In this document: positions 12,305 through 24,400 of the stretch, one piece after another | How positions within the stretch are numbered: the first letter of the stretch is position 1 | Layout of the letters: every line of letters begins with the position of its first letter | NCBI GenBank assembly: GCA_031216445.1 | Contig: CM062218.1 | Span: forward strand, 14,554,501 to 14,618,500 | Direction of reading: 5' to 3' | DNA: 64,000 nucleotides | Source: Lateolabrax maculatus | Lineage: Eukaryota; Chordata; Actinopteri; Acropomatiformes; Lateolabracidae | Notes under the pieces: generated by a model | Seen by the model: only the letters and a program-made list of their open reading frames with translations | Databases searched by the model: none | What the model was told of the DNA's origin: nothing | Program-made: the position numbers and the translations under genes

Positions 12305-14937
12305 GCATTGTATATTTTCTCAAAAATACTAAAGAGGTTCTTCGGTACATTTGAAAGAAGGATGATAATTTTATTATCAGCTGTGACACTACGCAACAGA
12401 CTTCCTGATTTTAAAAATAGGTCATGTTAATGTCCATCTTCTGCATTATGTGTGCAGCGTTGTAGCCAACATATTTTCCTATTGGTACTTTTAGTGTAGT
12501 TTATATAATCCTATTGGCATTATTTAAGGGATTTTAAATGTGTCTGTAGTGCTCAGCGATGAGTGCTTTTAACATTATGCTTATCTTATTAAACCTCCTG
12601 CAATAATATTTCTGTAATATTCCGTTTTTCTAATATTTGTATTAATTCCTATGTTTTTACAGGAATGTTTTAAAGATTAGCTGCAGTATAAAATCAAACA
12701 CAAGATTTACACACTTTATACAAACTGGAGATGTGATGAATGTAATGATGATGATGATTATGATGATAATAGCAGCAACAGCAACAACAGAAGCACCACA
12801 ATAAACAGAGCCAGCAAATAATAAAAATAATAGTCATAATAATAATGATGGTGATGAAGGTAAGAGCTGTGAGAACATTCTTATTGAATTGTTTCTGAGT
12901 ACAAATATATGTTAAATATATGTGTAACATATTTTCTATAAACAAGTGTACCCAAAAACACAAAAACTGAATCTTGGTCAATTTTGGAGGGTAGAATTAA
13001 ATTGTGGAACAAAAAAATAAAAATAAAAACAGTGTGATTTGATGTGTCCTTACAGAAAACAGATCACTTTTAGGTCTTTGCACATTTTACTGACTAGACA
13101 TTTGTCAGCCTTAAAGAGGACCGTTTCTTTCTTTTCTCTTTTCTCCAGCGGGACATTAAGCAGAAACGAAAGTCAAGAGTCTGACTTCGAACTTTTCGAT
13201 TTTAGGCCTGCTCTTGGCGAAAATGTAGGCTATTTTGCAAAAAAGAAAAATACCACATCTCTTTTACTCCAACTTTTCTGTGAGCAAGACGATGACTTAA
13301 CAGGGCAGAGCACAAGACCAAACCAAAACCCAGCCTGATCTGAAATGCAGTTTCAGGTAGGAGTGTCTTAAGGTGCACTAGACAAAGGTCCACAGCTATC
13401 ACCTGACAAACTCCTACAACCCACAGCTCATGAGAACCTGAGCAGCATCTGAGAATGGGCTGGCTCGCCCACCACACCATATTTCTCCAGGTGTGACTCC
13501 TTTTCTCTTCACTTTGTTTCCACCTCAGTTCACACCGTGCTCTTAAGTTTCAAGCTCTTTTATTTTGCAGTCAGTGTTGCCTATTGTGTGCAGCACTTCC
13601 TCCAGTGGGGCATTCATTCCTATATATGAGAGCCAGGACTTTCCTGTTGGAGCACACACTATTTAGTTATTAGTTTGTTCTGTTGTGTGCATGGAGGATA
13701 CGTGTGTGCGTGTAAGTGTTTCTCGTGAGAGATGCGTCTAAGAAAATATTCCCACCACCGGGCCTTTTCAGTATTTTGCCTATGCATAGTAATGTTTAAC
13801 CCTGTATAAGATCAACGAAGTCTATATTTTATATAGTGCCATTTAAAGGCAATTTTACAGGGAGTTTAATATTCTTTCTCAGTGTTTATTTCTCTTTTAT
13901 GAGGTTCATCTGGTTGCATTTGCAGATGAGCCTCAGTCTCAGGTCTAAGTGGGATATTAATTGGTCAAAAGTGGCTTTATTTATCCAGGCATATGCTCCA
14001 AATTTTAAGTCTCACTGTCATTATTATCCTATAAAGATTATAGATGTTTACTCAGGTTTATCCCATAAAAATGTGTTCACATCAGTCCTTTCAGGCCTCA
14101 TAAAGCATATAGCTCAGTTTATTATAAAAGCACATGATATTTGTCTTTAATATTACATGACAGGTGTGATGTGAAACAGCGAATTGTAAGGACCCAGTGA
14201 GTTTCATTTATTTCTCAGGTTCACAGTAAAAGAACATCCTTTTATCCCTGGCTTGGACAGACACCTCATTCAGAATCCAGCAATTTTTAATTACCTTTAA
14301 TTCCCAAACGAAAAAAAAAAAAAAAAAAAAGGATCATGTTCCGGTAACTATTTTACCAGGAACAGGCTCTCGTGGAGACTGACACTGTTGTGGAGGGACT
14401 TTTAATAGCCTGCCACAATTTATTATATCTGCTCTTAAGTCTTCACTGCTTCCGATGTCAATTCTCCATCTATCAGGCGCCACGCAGCGTGTGCGCCTAT
14501 GGAGGTTTTAACCCACCTGCCTGCTCGGACACACAGTAACCCCCCCTCCTCCTGTATACTGATGATGGCCTCACCGCAGGATCTGTCTGTCTCACTGATA
14601 AATAATCCCCAGATTACACTTAATTATATTACCTTAACGAAAACTCCCTACCAGAGACCTAAAAGACCCTCCATCCTGACAGTGTGCCTGTTTTTTTTTT
14701 TTTTTTAAACCTCCTGCAATCATATTTTGTTATATGCAGCTTTTTAAGATATTCTTATCCCCCATATTTTACATATTTCAGTGTTTTGACGGGATTGTTT
14801 TATAGAGGGTCTGCATCATGAGACAAGATATAAACGCTTTAAACGAACTGGTGATGTGATGGATGTAATGAGGGTGACTATGGCGATAATAGTAACAACA
14901 GCAACAACATAAACATGAAGAATGATAGCCCTATATT

Positions 14938-15001
14938 ACTACTACTACTACTACTACTACTAATAATAATAATAATAATAATAACACTAATAATAATAAT
15001 G
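14938..15001. repeat. (ACT)n-(AAT)n compound microsatellite
   Basis: About seven ACT units run directly into AAT units, with one AAC interruption. Confidence 0.95.
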
Positions 15002-15248
15002 TTTAGGTGCAAATTGCTTGAGGAATAACAAATATTAAAAGCCAATGCAATAATCGACGACTAATACATTTGACATACGTACAGGCCTAATTTTTTTTTG
15101 CTACTATGTGTGATCAAGTCGAAACGCTTAACCTTCCATAAAGCAGGTTTCCTGAGCTCTGATAAAACCACACACTGTTCATTTGTGCTTAATGGTCCAA
15201 CATTTCACGAGTTTGCTTAATGCTCCTCGTTGTCAAGTATTCTTTCTT

Positions 15249-15251
<3 letters not shown>

Positions 15252-15318
<67 letters not shown>
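15252..15318. repeat. (CT)n microsatellite
   Basis: More than 30 nearly perfect CT dinucleotides. Confidence 0.95.
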
Positions 15319-15321
<3 letters not shown>

Positions 15322-16479
15322 TCTGTCACGACGGATGAAAAGGCGCTCTAATTATTCCAGGAGGTTGAGAAATAAATGATTGTCTTTGAAGTAGGCCCGG
15401 GCCTCGGACTACATTAGAAGCCAAGCATGTGATTTGCAACTGTTGAAGTAAAACCCTCACTCTGCTGCAGGAAAAAAAAAAAAAAAAAACAAAAACAAAA
15501 AAAAAAACAAAAAAAAGAAAGAAAGAAAGAAAGGAAGAAACGGGAAATGAGGAGGGTGGATTCTCGGCAAAAAGAAAATGGTATCTTTGTTTGCTCCCCT
15601 TTGTTTACCAGGGGATTCTTTCTCATTTTTCCTCTTTTTTTTTTTTTTCATTTTTTACTAATTCATTTCAATGGCTTTCAAACTGGAAAATGGAAATGTT
15701 GCTCCTGCCCTCTATTTCGGCAGCAGCGTCCTGGCAACAGAGCAATTTTCTATCATCAGGGATAAACGGCATCGAACAGTACATTCTGATAAAAAAAGAG
15801 CCATGATTGCCGGCCTTCCTGTCTGTCATCTATCGACCATATCCTCTCCTTCAAGACCGACCACTGTGCTGTCAGACCTAATAATGTCGCGTATTAAGTC
15901 GACAGAGGGAGGAAAAAAAAAAAAGGGGGGGACCGGTGCACGCCTCGGCTCTCACTAGTCTTATTTGTCACCAACATAAAATGTAGATCAACTTTTTTGG
16001 ATATTTCTCCTTTGTTGATGACTTTGCGCGCAGGATCAGAGAGTTAGGCGGGTGCACCAGGATACAGAGACTAACCATGTCCTGAGCGTAAGCAGCACTG
16101 AGCCTAAAATAAAGGAAGAAATGGCAGCACTATGGATATTCTGGGCCTAAAACTCCCATTAAGAGACAAAAAGTGTGTGTTAAAACCCCTTAGATATTCC
16201 TCCTTAGCTATATCCCTATTTATTGTCTCAATATTAATAATATGGCCAAAAAATGGAAGGACACTGTGGCCATATCCAAACCTTCTGCTGATCGGGATTT
16301 TCACGCGTATTCTCGTTACACTTGTTACACCCAAATTACTTGAATTTAAGCTTTGCTGGCCTTCGGTTTTTCTTTTCACCATTTCGGAAACAAACGACAA
16401 ACTATATATATATATATAAAATTTTAAAAAACCGTATGGCTGGTGCAGGAAACCGAGCGAGGCAATCACTCAGGTGGAC

Positions 16480-16800
16480 CTAAATATATCTGCAGCGAGA
16501 GAAGGCGACAAGAGAAACAAGCAGTCTTAATTAGGACGCGGGCCCTGAGTGGGACCAGTGCAGCTTCAGCCGTGCCAAATTAAATCCATTAGTGTGTGAG
16601 AGGCTGTGAAGACTCAGCGGTGCAGGCCTCTGCTTATTTGTGGTCATTTAGCTCCGCTGCCATCACGCTGCACTGGGTCCATCTGAAGGCCCTCGCCTGC
16701 ACCTGGGGCCATGCATATGCCAATTTTGCTATTTACTCCGGAGATAATGCAGTCCTAATTTACGATGCAAAACTTATTGTAAACAGTCGTCTGCCCGGGC
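16480..16800. promoter_or_regulatory. Candidate conserved non-coding element
   Basis: Repeat-free, GC-balanced sequence with homeodomain and octamer-like words: gccaaattaaatccattag near 16575, atgcatatgccaatttt near 16711 and cctaatttacgatgcaaa near 16754. It stops at a GC dinucleotide run near 16800. The texture suggests an upstream dlx6a enhancer; this is not tested by alignment. Confidence 0.35.
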
Positions 16801-17029
16801 GCGCGCGCGCGTGGGGTTTTTTTTTTTCTTTATGACAAAACCGCGCACATTTTTTTCTTGGTGGGGCTGCACGCTTTTACAAAACACATCAAAGCTTTGC
16901 CCTAAGTGGGTTTGCATTAGTACACGGTGCGCAATTTATGTGCGTAAAAGCGGCACTCCGCCATTTGGGCACGGATGAATTCTACTTGAGCATTAAAGGC
17001 TGATCGGTGATCAGTTTGGGCTGATGTGG

Positions 17030-17065
<36 letters not shown>

Positions 17066-19009
17066 GGGGGGGGGGGGTGCTCCCTCTGAATCTAGTTACA
17101 CTGAACCATGTTCTACTGACAGCTGTGTGTGCAGTATGCATATCTGCGCTTCCCCTCTCGCCACTTCCCGCCCTCCAGCAGGCAGTGATGGGGAGCCGTG
17201 GCCGCCCGGCTGTCTGCGCAGCGCCAGTGGCTCTGCCCGGCGGAGAGAGGGGAGACGCGTTGTTAAAGGGTGACTCCCGGCCTGCCTCTGCACTGACGAG
17301 CGTCTCCGACCGCCCGGGGTCTCTGGGCAGCCGGGGGGAGGTGGCTTTTCCCCGGCCGCTCGGCTACAGTTGTGGCCCGTGTCTTCCCCGGAGCTCCCGT
17401 GTTAACGCTCAGACGTGATTAGCACGTGTGGCCAGGTGGACGAGAGAAAGACGTGCGGTGTTCAAACAGCACAGTCCAAGAGAGGAGGAGAGAGAAGAGG
17501 GGAACCTAGTTGTATTTTACATATTTTTTTTTGTTTTTTTTTGTACCTGGTCTAGTGGCAATCTGTGCGTAAATGCATGTCACACGTGCGTAAAGGAGCT
17601 CGCCCAAGTGCGCACCGACATTACCAATTTCCATTAAGGTGCCTATCCCGCCTTGATAATATTTCGACTGGCAGTGACTGTGTTAACCATAAACCAACGC
17701 CAGGTTAGACCCTACAAAACGCCGTGTAAAATATTCTCAGTTTTCATGTATCCCGACGCAGACAGTGGATGTCAGGGAAATCCCAGGCCTGGAGTGATTT
17801 TAGAGAGTCATTCATCAGCGTTTATAAGACAGCTGGAAATAAAGACCACTTCTGTTAAACCACCACGGCCATTGATTGTGCTGAAGGTCAATCATCTACT
17901 TAGGGACAAAGTGATTTCTAGATTTGCAGCTGAACGCTGTTCATTTTCTGATTGACATTTTGACGAACTGAAATATAAAATAATCTCTCTCCAGGATGAG
18001 GCTATGAACTCCTAATAGGGTAGAGTACAACAGGGAAGGCATGATACGGCAGGTGAAGCGTGCGTTTGGGGCATTTTAGAAAAGTGTTCCAAGGGGCTTT
18101 TAAACATTTTTGCACCAACGCAAACACGCTTTTAAACCCCGCAAAAATGCTGTCCACTGATCAGCATCCTGCACAGGCCCGTGGCTTCTTCACGTGCCTT
18201 GCAATTAGATAGGGTTGTCAGCGCGCGCGCAACGGGCTTCATCTTAAACATTTCAAAAGCACCAAGGTCGAGCATGTCATGTTCTCACTAGTCAAACAAA
18301 TCCGTCCTTTCACCACTTCACTTAATCTCAGTGTGCCTAGAAAAAAAAAAAAAAAAAAAAAAGCCTCCCAACACGCCTGCGGGACACCAAGAGACTCTGA
18401 CATTACCCGCACTGTTATCCCGCAATTTAATAATCCTGCGGTGGCACACGGATGATGCTGCAAAACCTGAAGTATGGAAGACCTCCTCATCCAATCGAGC
18501 GATGCTTTTTTTTTTTTTTTTTTTTTTATCCTTTCTTCTTCTTCTTAAGCCCGCAGGGAAGCAACTAACATCACTGCAGAGCATGTATGCCTTTGTAGTG
18601 GCACTGAAAGGCGATTAGAAAAGGTATAGGATCTGGTTTCTCTTCTGCGTGTCCAAGTGGAACGCGGGCAGGGGGAATTGGCCACTATGTTAGATCACTG
18701 AGGGGTGACCGAGGCGCGCTGACTCCTGCACACGGGTCTGCAAACACCGTGTGCCCCGAAACCCAGCAGTTACCAGAGGCAATGAAATCCTCCCCCCCCC
18801 CCCCCCCCCCCCCAACCACCACGCCAGACAAACACCAACGGGCATGCAGAGGAAGCTCTTACCTGCAGCCCTCCTGGAGACTCCCGGGTTGTTGTGGGAA
18901 TTGAAAATATCACCTCAGAGAGTCTGGAGGACTACAGCAAATCCGTCTGGGTGTCCTGCGGCTCACATCCCTGCCTCTGTGCTCCTCTCCTGGTCCGCTG
19001 CTGTAAAAT
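16801..19009. other. Intergenic with GC-rich and simple-repeat segments
   Basis: No gene is supported. It contains a TG run ending in a G run (about 17031-17077), a GC-rich block with many CpG (about 17150-17420), poly(A) at about 18340-18362, poly(T) at about 18507-18527 and a run of about 22 C at 18792-18813. Open frames in the GC-rich block have no family resemblance. Confidence 0.45.
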
Positions 19010-19620
19010 GATTATCCGGCTGGGTTGTGCACTTTTAAATCCCACAAAGTAAATAACAACCGTAGCTGACGATAATAGCAAGGTACCAAGTTCTTGTTAC
19101 AGAAAAGGAGAAAATTGAAACTAAACGCTGCATTTAGACAACCATTTTTGATAAGAGGATAATTGAGGCGACACTGGCGTATAATTAGGGGATAATTTAT
19201 GCTATATCCACTTTTATTCCACCCTCCCAAAATAAATCCAGTCCATAATCATTACAGGCGAATTGTTCTTAATTTTATGGCTGCAATTTGAGTAAAGTGT
19301 GGCCGCTAATCAAATAGGTTTTCGTAGTAACTTGATTGCAACCATAATTATTTTTCATCGACTGTTTTTTCTTTTTTCTTTTTGTGGTGAATTTGCTGAA
19401 TGCGGCGAAAATTGTGATGAAAGTGGTGCAAAACATTATTTGAATACCTATTGCGTTAATATGATGCAGAAATAGCATTTTTCTTCTTATTTGCGAATCG
19501 AACATCGCAGCCCCTCAGAGGCAAACTGTATAATTTACATATATTGAGGACCCTATCAGGCCTCATATTACCGCCGGGATAAAAGACACTGTCAGTTTAT
19601 CTCGGTATCCACCCTTCTAT
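19010..19620. promoter_or_regulatory. Candidate homeodomain-motif-rich regulatory block
   Basis: ATTA/TAAT cores are dense here: ggataattgagg, gtataattagggg, ggataatttatgc, ataatcattacagg, ttcttaattttatgg, gctaatcaaat and ccataattattttt all lie between about 19155 and 19355. It sits 1.4-2 kb upstream of the dlx6a start and is free of microsatellites. A Dlx-responsive or other homeodomain-bound enhancer is a reasonable inference. Confidence 0.4.
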
Positions 19621-20279
19621 CTGCAAAATAACCTATTGTACCTCAGGCATATTGTTATTTGATGTGTCACATGTGCTGTATTTTGAATTGTCTGAAGATC
19701 CTTAATCATATGGTCAGTAGCCCCAGGAAAAAACGAACAGTTATAATATATGTTACTTTCAGAGCAGAGGGGGGCTCGCAGAGGAACTGCTCATTAGGCG
19801 ACATCAAAAGCAAATAGTGCACTGCACAGAAAGAAGTTATTTAATAATCAGTCAGTCTTCGGGAAAATATAAATGCAAAAGTTCGAATCTGTCAGTTCAA
19901 CAAACCGTGGAGTTGTGGGCCTACTCTCACTTATTTCAGGGCTATTCCACCTGTTTCAGGAGTTTGCCTGACACAAAGCAGATCACTACTCTAGTGTAAA
20001 TAAGTAGGCTAGTCTTTAACACAAAATCTTTAAAGGTATATTTAATACAGCTGGGATTATTGTACACTCATTTGTAAATGTTTATCATTTTGATTAAAAA
20101 AAAAGACCTAATCATTCTAAACCATGATAGGTGCTTGCTAGACTTGCGAAGATGGATGTTTTTTTGTTTTTTTTTTAATTATGTGTGGCTATGTTGTGGA
20201 TACTTTATGGGTAGGACCTGTTTGCTTTGAAAATCTATTCCGACTTTATTTAGCTCAAAATAGGATTGTTTGTGTGATG

Positions 20280-20995
20280 CTCTGCTATAAGTGATTAATT
20301 CCTGAGGAGAGGAGGAGTTAAAAGCTGAGGCCAAAAGAGGCACATATAGACTGCTCAGCTAAATCAAAGTGCGCACTATATGTTGCGCGTCGCGCGTAAT
20401 TTGGGGGTTTGGGCAAAAAAACAAAATCGACTCGGCAATTCCAAAAGAGCTGGTTTTACGCGCGAGGCTTGTCTGTAGGAATTATGCGTCTTTCCCACCA
20501 TATATTATTTCCCCCATAGTTGTGGTGGGAGCTGGTAAGGTGGGTTAACTCCAGCTCAAGTCTCCGTGAAGCGCAGAGCTCTGATGACGTTGGGTTGGAT
20601 GACCAATCGGGAGGCGCTGCCCTTTGGAGACAAACCATTTTACTTGTAGTGTCTGCATCAAGTCTGGAAGCAAGGGCTCAATTTTTAACAGAATCCACCT
20701 TAAAAAAAACAACAAAAAAAAACAACCCCTCTCCCTTAACTTATGCCTGCCTTCCGCCACTTTGAGTGAGAATATCACAGGACAAGGGGGGGAAATAAAG
20801 ACGCCTCTGGAGGAAGAGAAAAAAAAAGAAAAAAAAAAAAAAGAAAAAAAGGAAAAAAAAAAAAATCGGGTGTTAATAGGACAATATCTGTTCGCGGTGG
20901 AGAGGGGGAGAGAGACAACAGCACGGCGAGAGAGAGGGAAACCGATTTGGTCTTGGGAGGAGAGGGGGGTGAGTGCTCTCAAGGCAGAAAATTCG
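20280..20995 (+). promoter_or_regulatory. dlx6a: dlx6a promoter and 5' UTR region
   Basis: This holds the sequence immediately upstream of the dlx6a ATG. A TATA-like catataga lies near 20343. A purine-rich leader with A runs (20815-20866) precedes the coding start. The reading frame of dlx6a happens to stay open upstream to 20624, but that part is A-rich leader without Dlx similarity. The transcription start cannot be placed from sequence alone. Confidence 0.4.
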
Positions 20996-22017
20996 ATGAT
21001 GACCATGACTACGATGGCTGACGGTCTGGAGGCTCAGGACTCGTCCAAGTCTGCTTTCATGGAGTTTGGGCAGCAGTCGCACTCACAGCAGAGCTCCCCG
21101 TCGATGGCCGGCGGCCACTACCCGCTGCACTGTCTCCACTCGGGCTCCCACGCGCACCACCAGCACGACAGCGCCCCGTACACCGGGACCAACACCTACA
21201 ACCGCTCGCTGCCCTACCCCTACGTGAGCCACCCGCACCACAGCCCGTACCTGCCCTCCTATCACAACAACACGGGAGGACAGACGCGGTTAGACGGCAC
21301 AGGTAAGGGACCCTCTTTTCACCAGCCGAGTGCGGGGTGGTGGTGGTTGGTGGTGGTGGTTGTTGGTTGTTGGGGGGGGGGGAAGAAATGCGCCCCCGCG
21401 CTCCGCGTCCCGTCCCTGGCAGCGGCCGCCGGCGCGCACCCTTCCTGCTGGTCCGGGTGGCCCACGGTTAGGGGGGGGGGGGGGGGGGGGGGGATCGAAC
21501 CCTTTTTTTTGTTGTTGTTGTTGTTGTTGTTGTTTTTTTTTGTCTTCTTCTCCCAAGCCAGCGGTCGGTGGAGTTTCGGACGAGTGATCTCTCGAGCGTA
21601 GGTGGGCGATCGCGAAAGAACGGAGCAAAACAAAACAAAACAAAAACCCAAAAAACCGTGCGTAAACGGCACCGGACGATCCGAGATCCAGCCCGGCGCC
21701 TTCCCAGCCTGTTTTTCGCCGTCCCGTTTTCGCGCTCCCCTCCGCTCCCACCGCCACAAAAAAAGAAAAAACCCTGTTTTTTTTTTAATGCCCGGGGTGT
21801 GATCATCGCGACCGTGCAATCCTCACCGACTACTCGTGAAAATTAGGCAGCCCGCACGCCTCGAATGTTGTAATTAGCATTTAATTGACATGTCATTACC
21901 AGCAATATCCTAAATATGACAGCGTATGAGGATTGTGGCTGCCACGGCGCTTACAGGCGAGGCGAGACGTCGACGTTTATCAGGCTGAATTCCCTTCTTC
22001 TTTTTTCTTTCTTTCTT

Positions 22018-22053
<36 letters not shown>

Positions 22054-22938
22054 CAGTTTCCCTCGGGCGCCTCTGAATTTTCTCCCCACCTTCCCCGGAT
22101 TTCGCTTCGGCCGCTTGACGCGCCCGCGTCTTCCCGCACCGGGCGTGGGGGGGTGGGGAGGGGGGGGGGGGACAACAACCGAGGCGGTGGTTTTTTTGAA
22201 TAATAAAATTGCCTGTTTTTGTTGCAGAGCAGCAGAAGACGACGGTGATCGAAAACGGGGAAATTCGCTTTAACGGGAAGGGCAAGAAGATCCGCAAGCC
22301 CCGGACTATTTACTCCAGCCTGCAGCTCCAAGCGCTGAACCACCGTTTCCAGCAAACACAGTACCTCGCTTTACCGGAGCGCGCCGAGCTGGCCGCCTCT
22401 CTAGGACTCACACAAACCCAGGTACGTGGACGGACCTACCCATTCACGCCCGCAACTAGTCATTTATATAACAATATTAGCGATTAAGGACGATATTGTA
22501 ATTATTATCCTAAGCTTTTGGTGCATTTGGTAATAATCCTTCTACGGCTTCCACAATTTCTGCAAGAAATCAAGCAACTCCTCTCACGGCTCCACACGAG
22601 CCCTTTTACCCACATGTGCTTTACTAATTGCATGCACCCTTCTCGTCTCTCTCCACCCTCCCTCCCTCCCCCCCCCCCCCCCCCACCCCACCCTGCAGGT
22701 AAAGATTTGGTTCCAGAACAAGAGGTCAAAGTTCAAGAAGCTGCTGAAGCAAGGCGGCAACCCGCACGAGAGCGACCCTATACCGGGCTCCATGTCCCTG
22801 TCCCCGCGCTCCCCGACCATCCCTCCGATATGGGACGTCTCGGCCTCTTCCAAAGGAGTAAACATGCCGGCCAACAGCTACATGCCGGGCTACTCTCACT
22901 GGTACTCCTCCCCACACCAAGATTCAATGCAGAGATAG
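20996..22938 (+). CDS. dlx6a: Distal-less homeobox 6 transcription factor
   Basis: The exons are 20996-21302, 22228-22421 and 22699-22938, giving 246 residues. Junctions are GT-AG (ACAG/GTAAGG, TTGCAG/AGC, CCCAG/GTACGT, CTGCAG/GTA) and keep frame. The N terminus MMTMTTMADGLE with SAFMEFGQQ is diagnostic of DLX6. The homeodomain spans residues 124-183 and is split after position 44, as in all Dlx genes, with Gln50, Asn51 and the Dlx-type NKRSKFKK end. The YSHWYSSPHQD C-terminal motif is present. Family members bind TAATT sites and act in the nucleus to pattern branchial arches, ear, fins and GABAergic forebrain neurons. The polyglutamine/proline tract of mammalian DLX6 is absent, and the protein stops after MQR, four residues before the mammalian end. 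It is convergent with dlx5a. The first of two tandem ATGs was chosen to match the mammalian MMTMTT start. Confidence 0.97.
21303..22227 (+). other. dlx6a: dlx6a intron 1, low-complexity
   Basis: The 925-base intron is packed with simple sequence: GGT/TGG repeats (21339-21380), a G run at about 21470-21493, GTT triplets at 21510-21532, AAC/AAA words near 21626-21655, a 30-base T run at 22020-22049 and a G run at about 22157-22171. No regulatory motif stands out apart from possible G-quadruplex runs. Confidence 0.8.
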
Positions 22939-23790
22939 ACTGAGGGGACCAGAGGGTCGGGGGGGGCTGTCTGGAGGCCTCCGGATCTCCGCCGCGCAGT
23001 TTCCCGATCGTAGCCTACAATTTTGTGTCAGCGCAGAGACTGGATGCTGGAGAGGAGGAGGAGAGAGAAAGCAACAACAACGACAACAACAACAAAAAAA
23101 AAAATAATAAAAAAAATAGACCCTCCGCTGCTCCTCCGCTGACGGATAACACGCCGCCGAGCCTCGGGTGTGATGACACAAACAGAGGGGGAACTAACCG
23201 GGTTTTTTTTTTTTTTTTTTTTAGCGTACATGGCTGTCCAGTGGGCTCGCATATTTGTTATGCTTTCATTCATGTCAACATCTGAACGTCAATATACCAA
23301 ATATTATCAGTGACATTTTCGGCCACTTTCGAAGGGGCAGAGACTGCTTACACTCTCCGTGCGCTGCAGGCGCCCAGAACACGACCCCCCTTAGCCATGG
23401 TGGACTCCTGACTGCTTTTTCTGGTTGTTTATCCAACATGCAAAACCAAGCAAATTGTCTGTCTGTAAATATAACCTGCGATTCTAGTTGTACATACACT
23501 TTTTATGTTTTGTCAGATTGAGTAAACCGTGACTCAAAACAGATGCCTGCTGTTGCATGATTTCAAATATCCATTTTACACGAGGCCTCTTTTTTTTTTA
23601 AGGCTTCATATTGGGCCAACATGACATTATAACAGGCCTTTCCCCCCCCCCCCCACCCCATCCCCATCCCCATCCCACCCACCTCCCCTCCTCCCCTGGT
23701 GTGTACAAGCTTATGGCAGACGCTATGAACATGAGTAAACGACGCCTGAAAAGCCCGTTTCATCACATTTTAAATAAATCCAAAGGCGCT
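22939..23790 (+). other. dlx6a: Probable dlx6a 3' UTR
   Basis: Non-coding sequence follows the TAG stop. AATAAA occurs at 23106-23111 inside an A-rich stretch and again at 23773-23778 in a more normal context; the second is the better candidate for the mRNA end. A T run (23203-23222) and a C run (about 23642-23654) interrupt it. Confidence 0.45.
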
Positions 23791-23934
23791 CGGTGACTGA
23801 TGAAGAAGGCTGCACTATATAGATTTATCAAATGCACTCAACACCGGAGGAAATGAACTTACCCTGCACCGCTGCTGTCTACATTCACCTCGAAAGACAT
23901 TTGCTCCAGGTCCAGCTTATCTTGTCATCTCACC

Positions 23935-24400
23935 CTCAATTATTAGAAGTATTGACAAAATGTTTTCTCCCTTCTCTCCGTCCTAATGCAGGCCGTTAAA
24001 TGCCAAGCTCCACGGGATCGATGGCGAACAAAGCAGCCAGCTGCAGTGGCGTTCAATATGAAGGAGATATTTGGGACAATTTGTGGGTTTTTATCCAAGT
24101 GAGGCTTTTTTTCCATTCTCATAAATGCAGGCATAATTAGGGTAATTTTTGATGTAGCCCGCTGATTACAGCGTTTTTACCGTCAAAGATAATTACCTGT
24201 AATTTTCTACCACTTTTAATACTAAAAGGCATCTTTATTTGGATTTGAGGTAGCACAGATGGAACAAAGGGGGAAATTATTCGGTTATTCATATACAAAT
24301 TGCCGAGGAGAGTGAGCGCTCGGGATATTATCTGAAATTACAACGCTGAAAAGCTTCATGCAGCTGTCAAATCGCGGATGTCCCACTGGCGCTCATTCAG
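23935..24400. promoter_or_regulatory. Candidate dlx5a/dlx6a intergenic enhancer (I56 type), first
   Basis: This is repeat-free sequence between convergent dlx6a and dlx5a with a tight group of TAATT cores: cataattagggtaattttt (24133-24151), agataattacctgtaatttt (24188-24207), and further AAATTATT and GAAATTAC words to 24340. Vertebrate Dlx5/6 loci carry two conserved intergenic enhancers, I56i and I56ii, that are bound by Dlx proteins and drive forebrain and arch expression. Position and motif content match. Which of the two this is remains inference. Confidence 0.6.

Larger units (their letters stand above)
12305..16479. other. Intergenic with many simple repeats
   Basis: No gene is seen. 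Simple repeats include ATG/ATA triplets at about 12740-12850, a poly(A) at about 14311-14330, ACT/AAT triplets at 14938-15001, a long CT array at 15252-15318 and A-rich DNA at about 15470-15540. Complex sequence at about 14340-14660 and 15700-15900 could be regulatory but carries no recognisable motif set. Confidence 0.45.

Noticed and set aside
13836..14150. A 104-codon + strand frame
   Set aside because: AT-rich composition, no homology to a known family and no splice or promoter context.
20624..21601. A 325-codon open frame starting upstream of dlx6a
   Set aside because: Only 20996-21302 is real dlx6a exon 1. The upstream part is A-rich leader coding for poly-Lys/Glu, and the downstream part reads through the GTAAGG donor into a G-rich intron.
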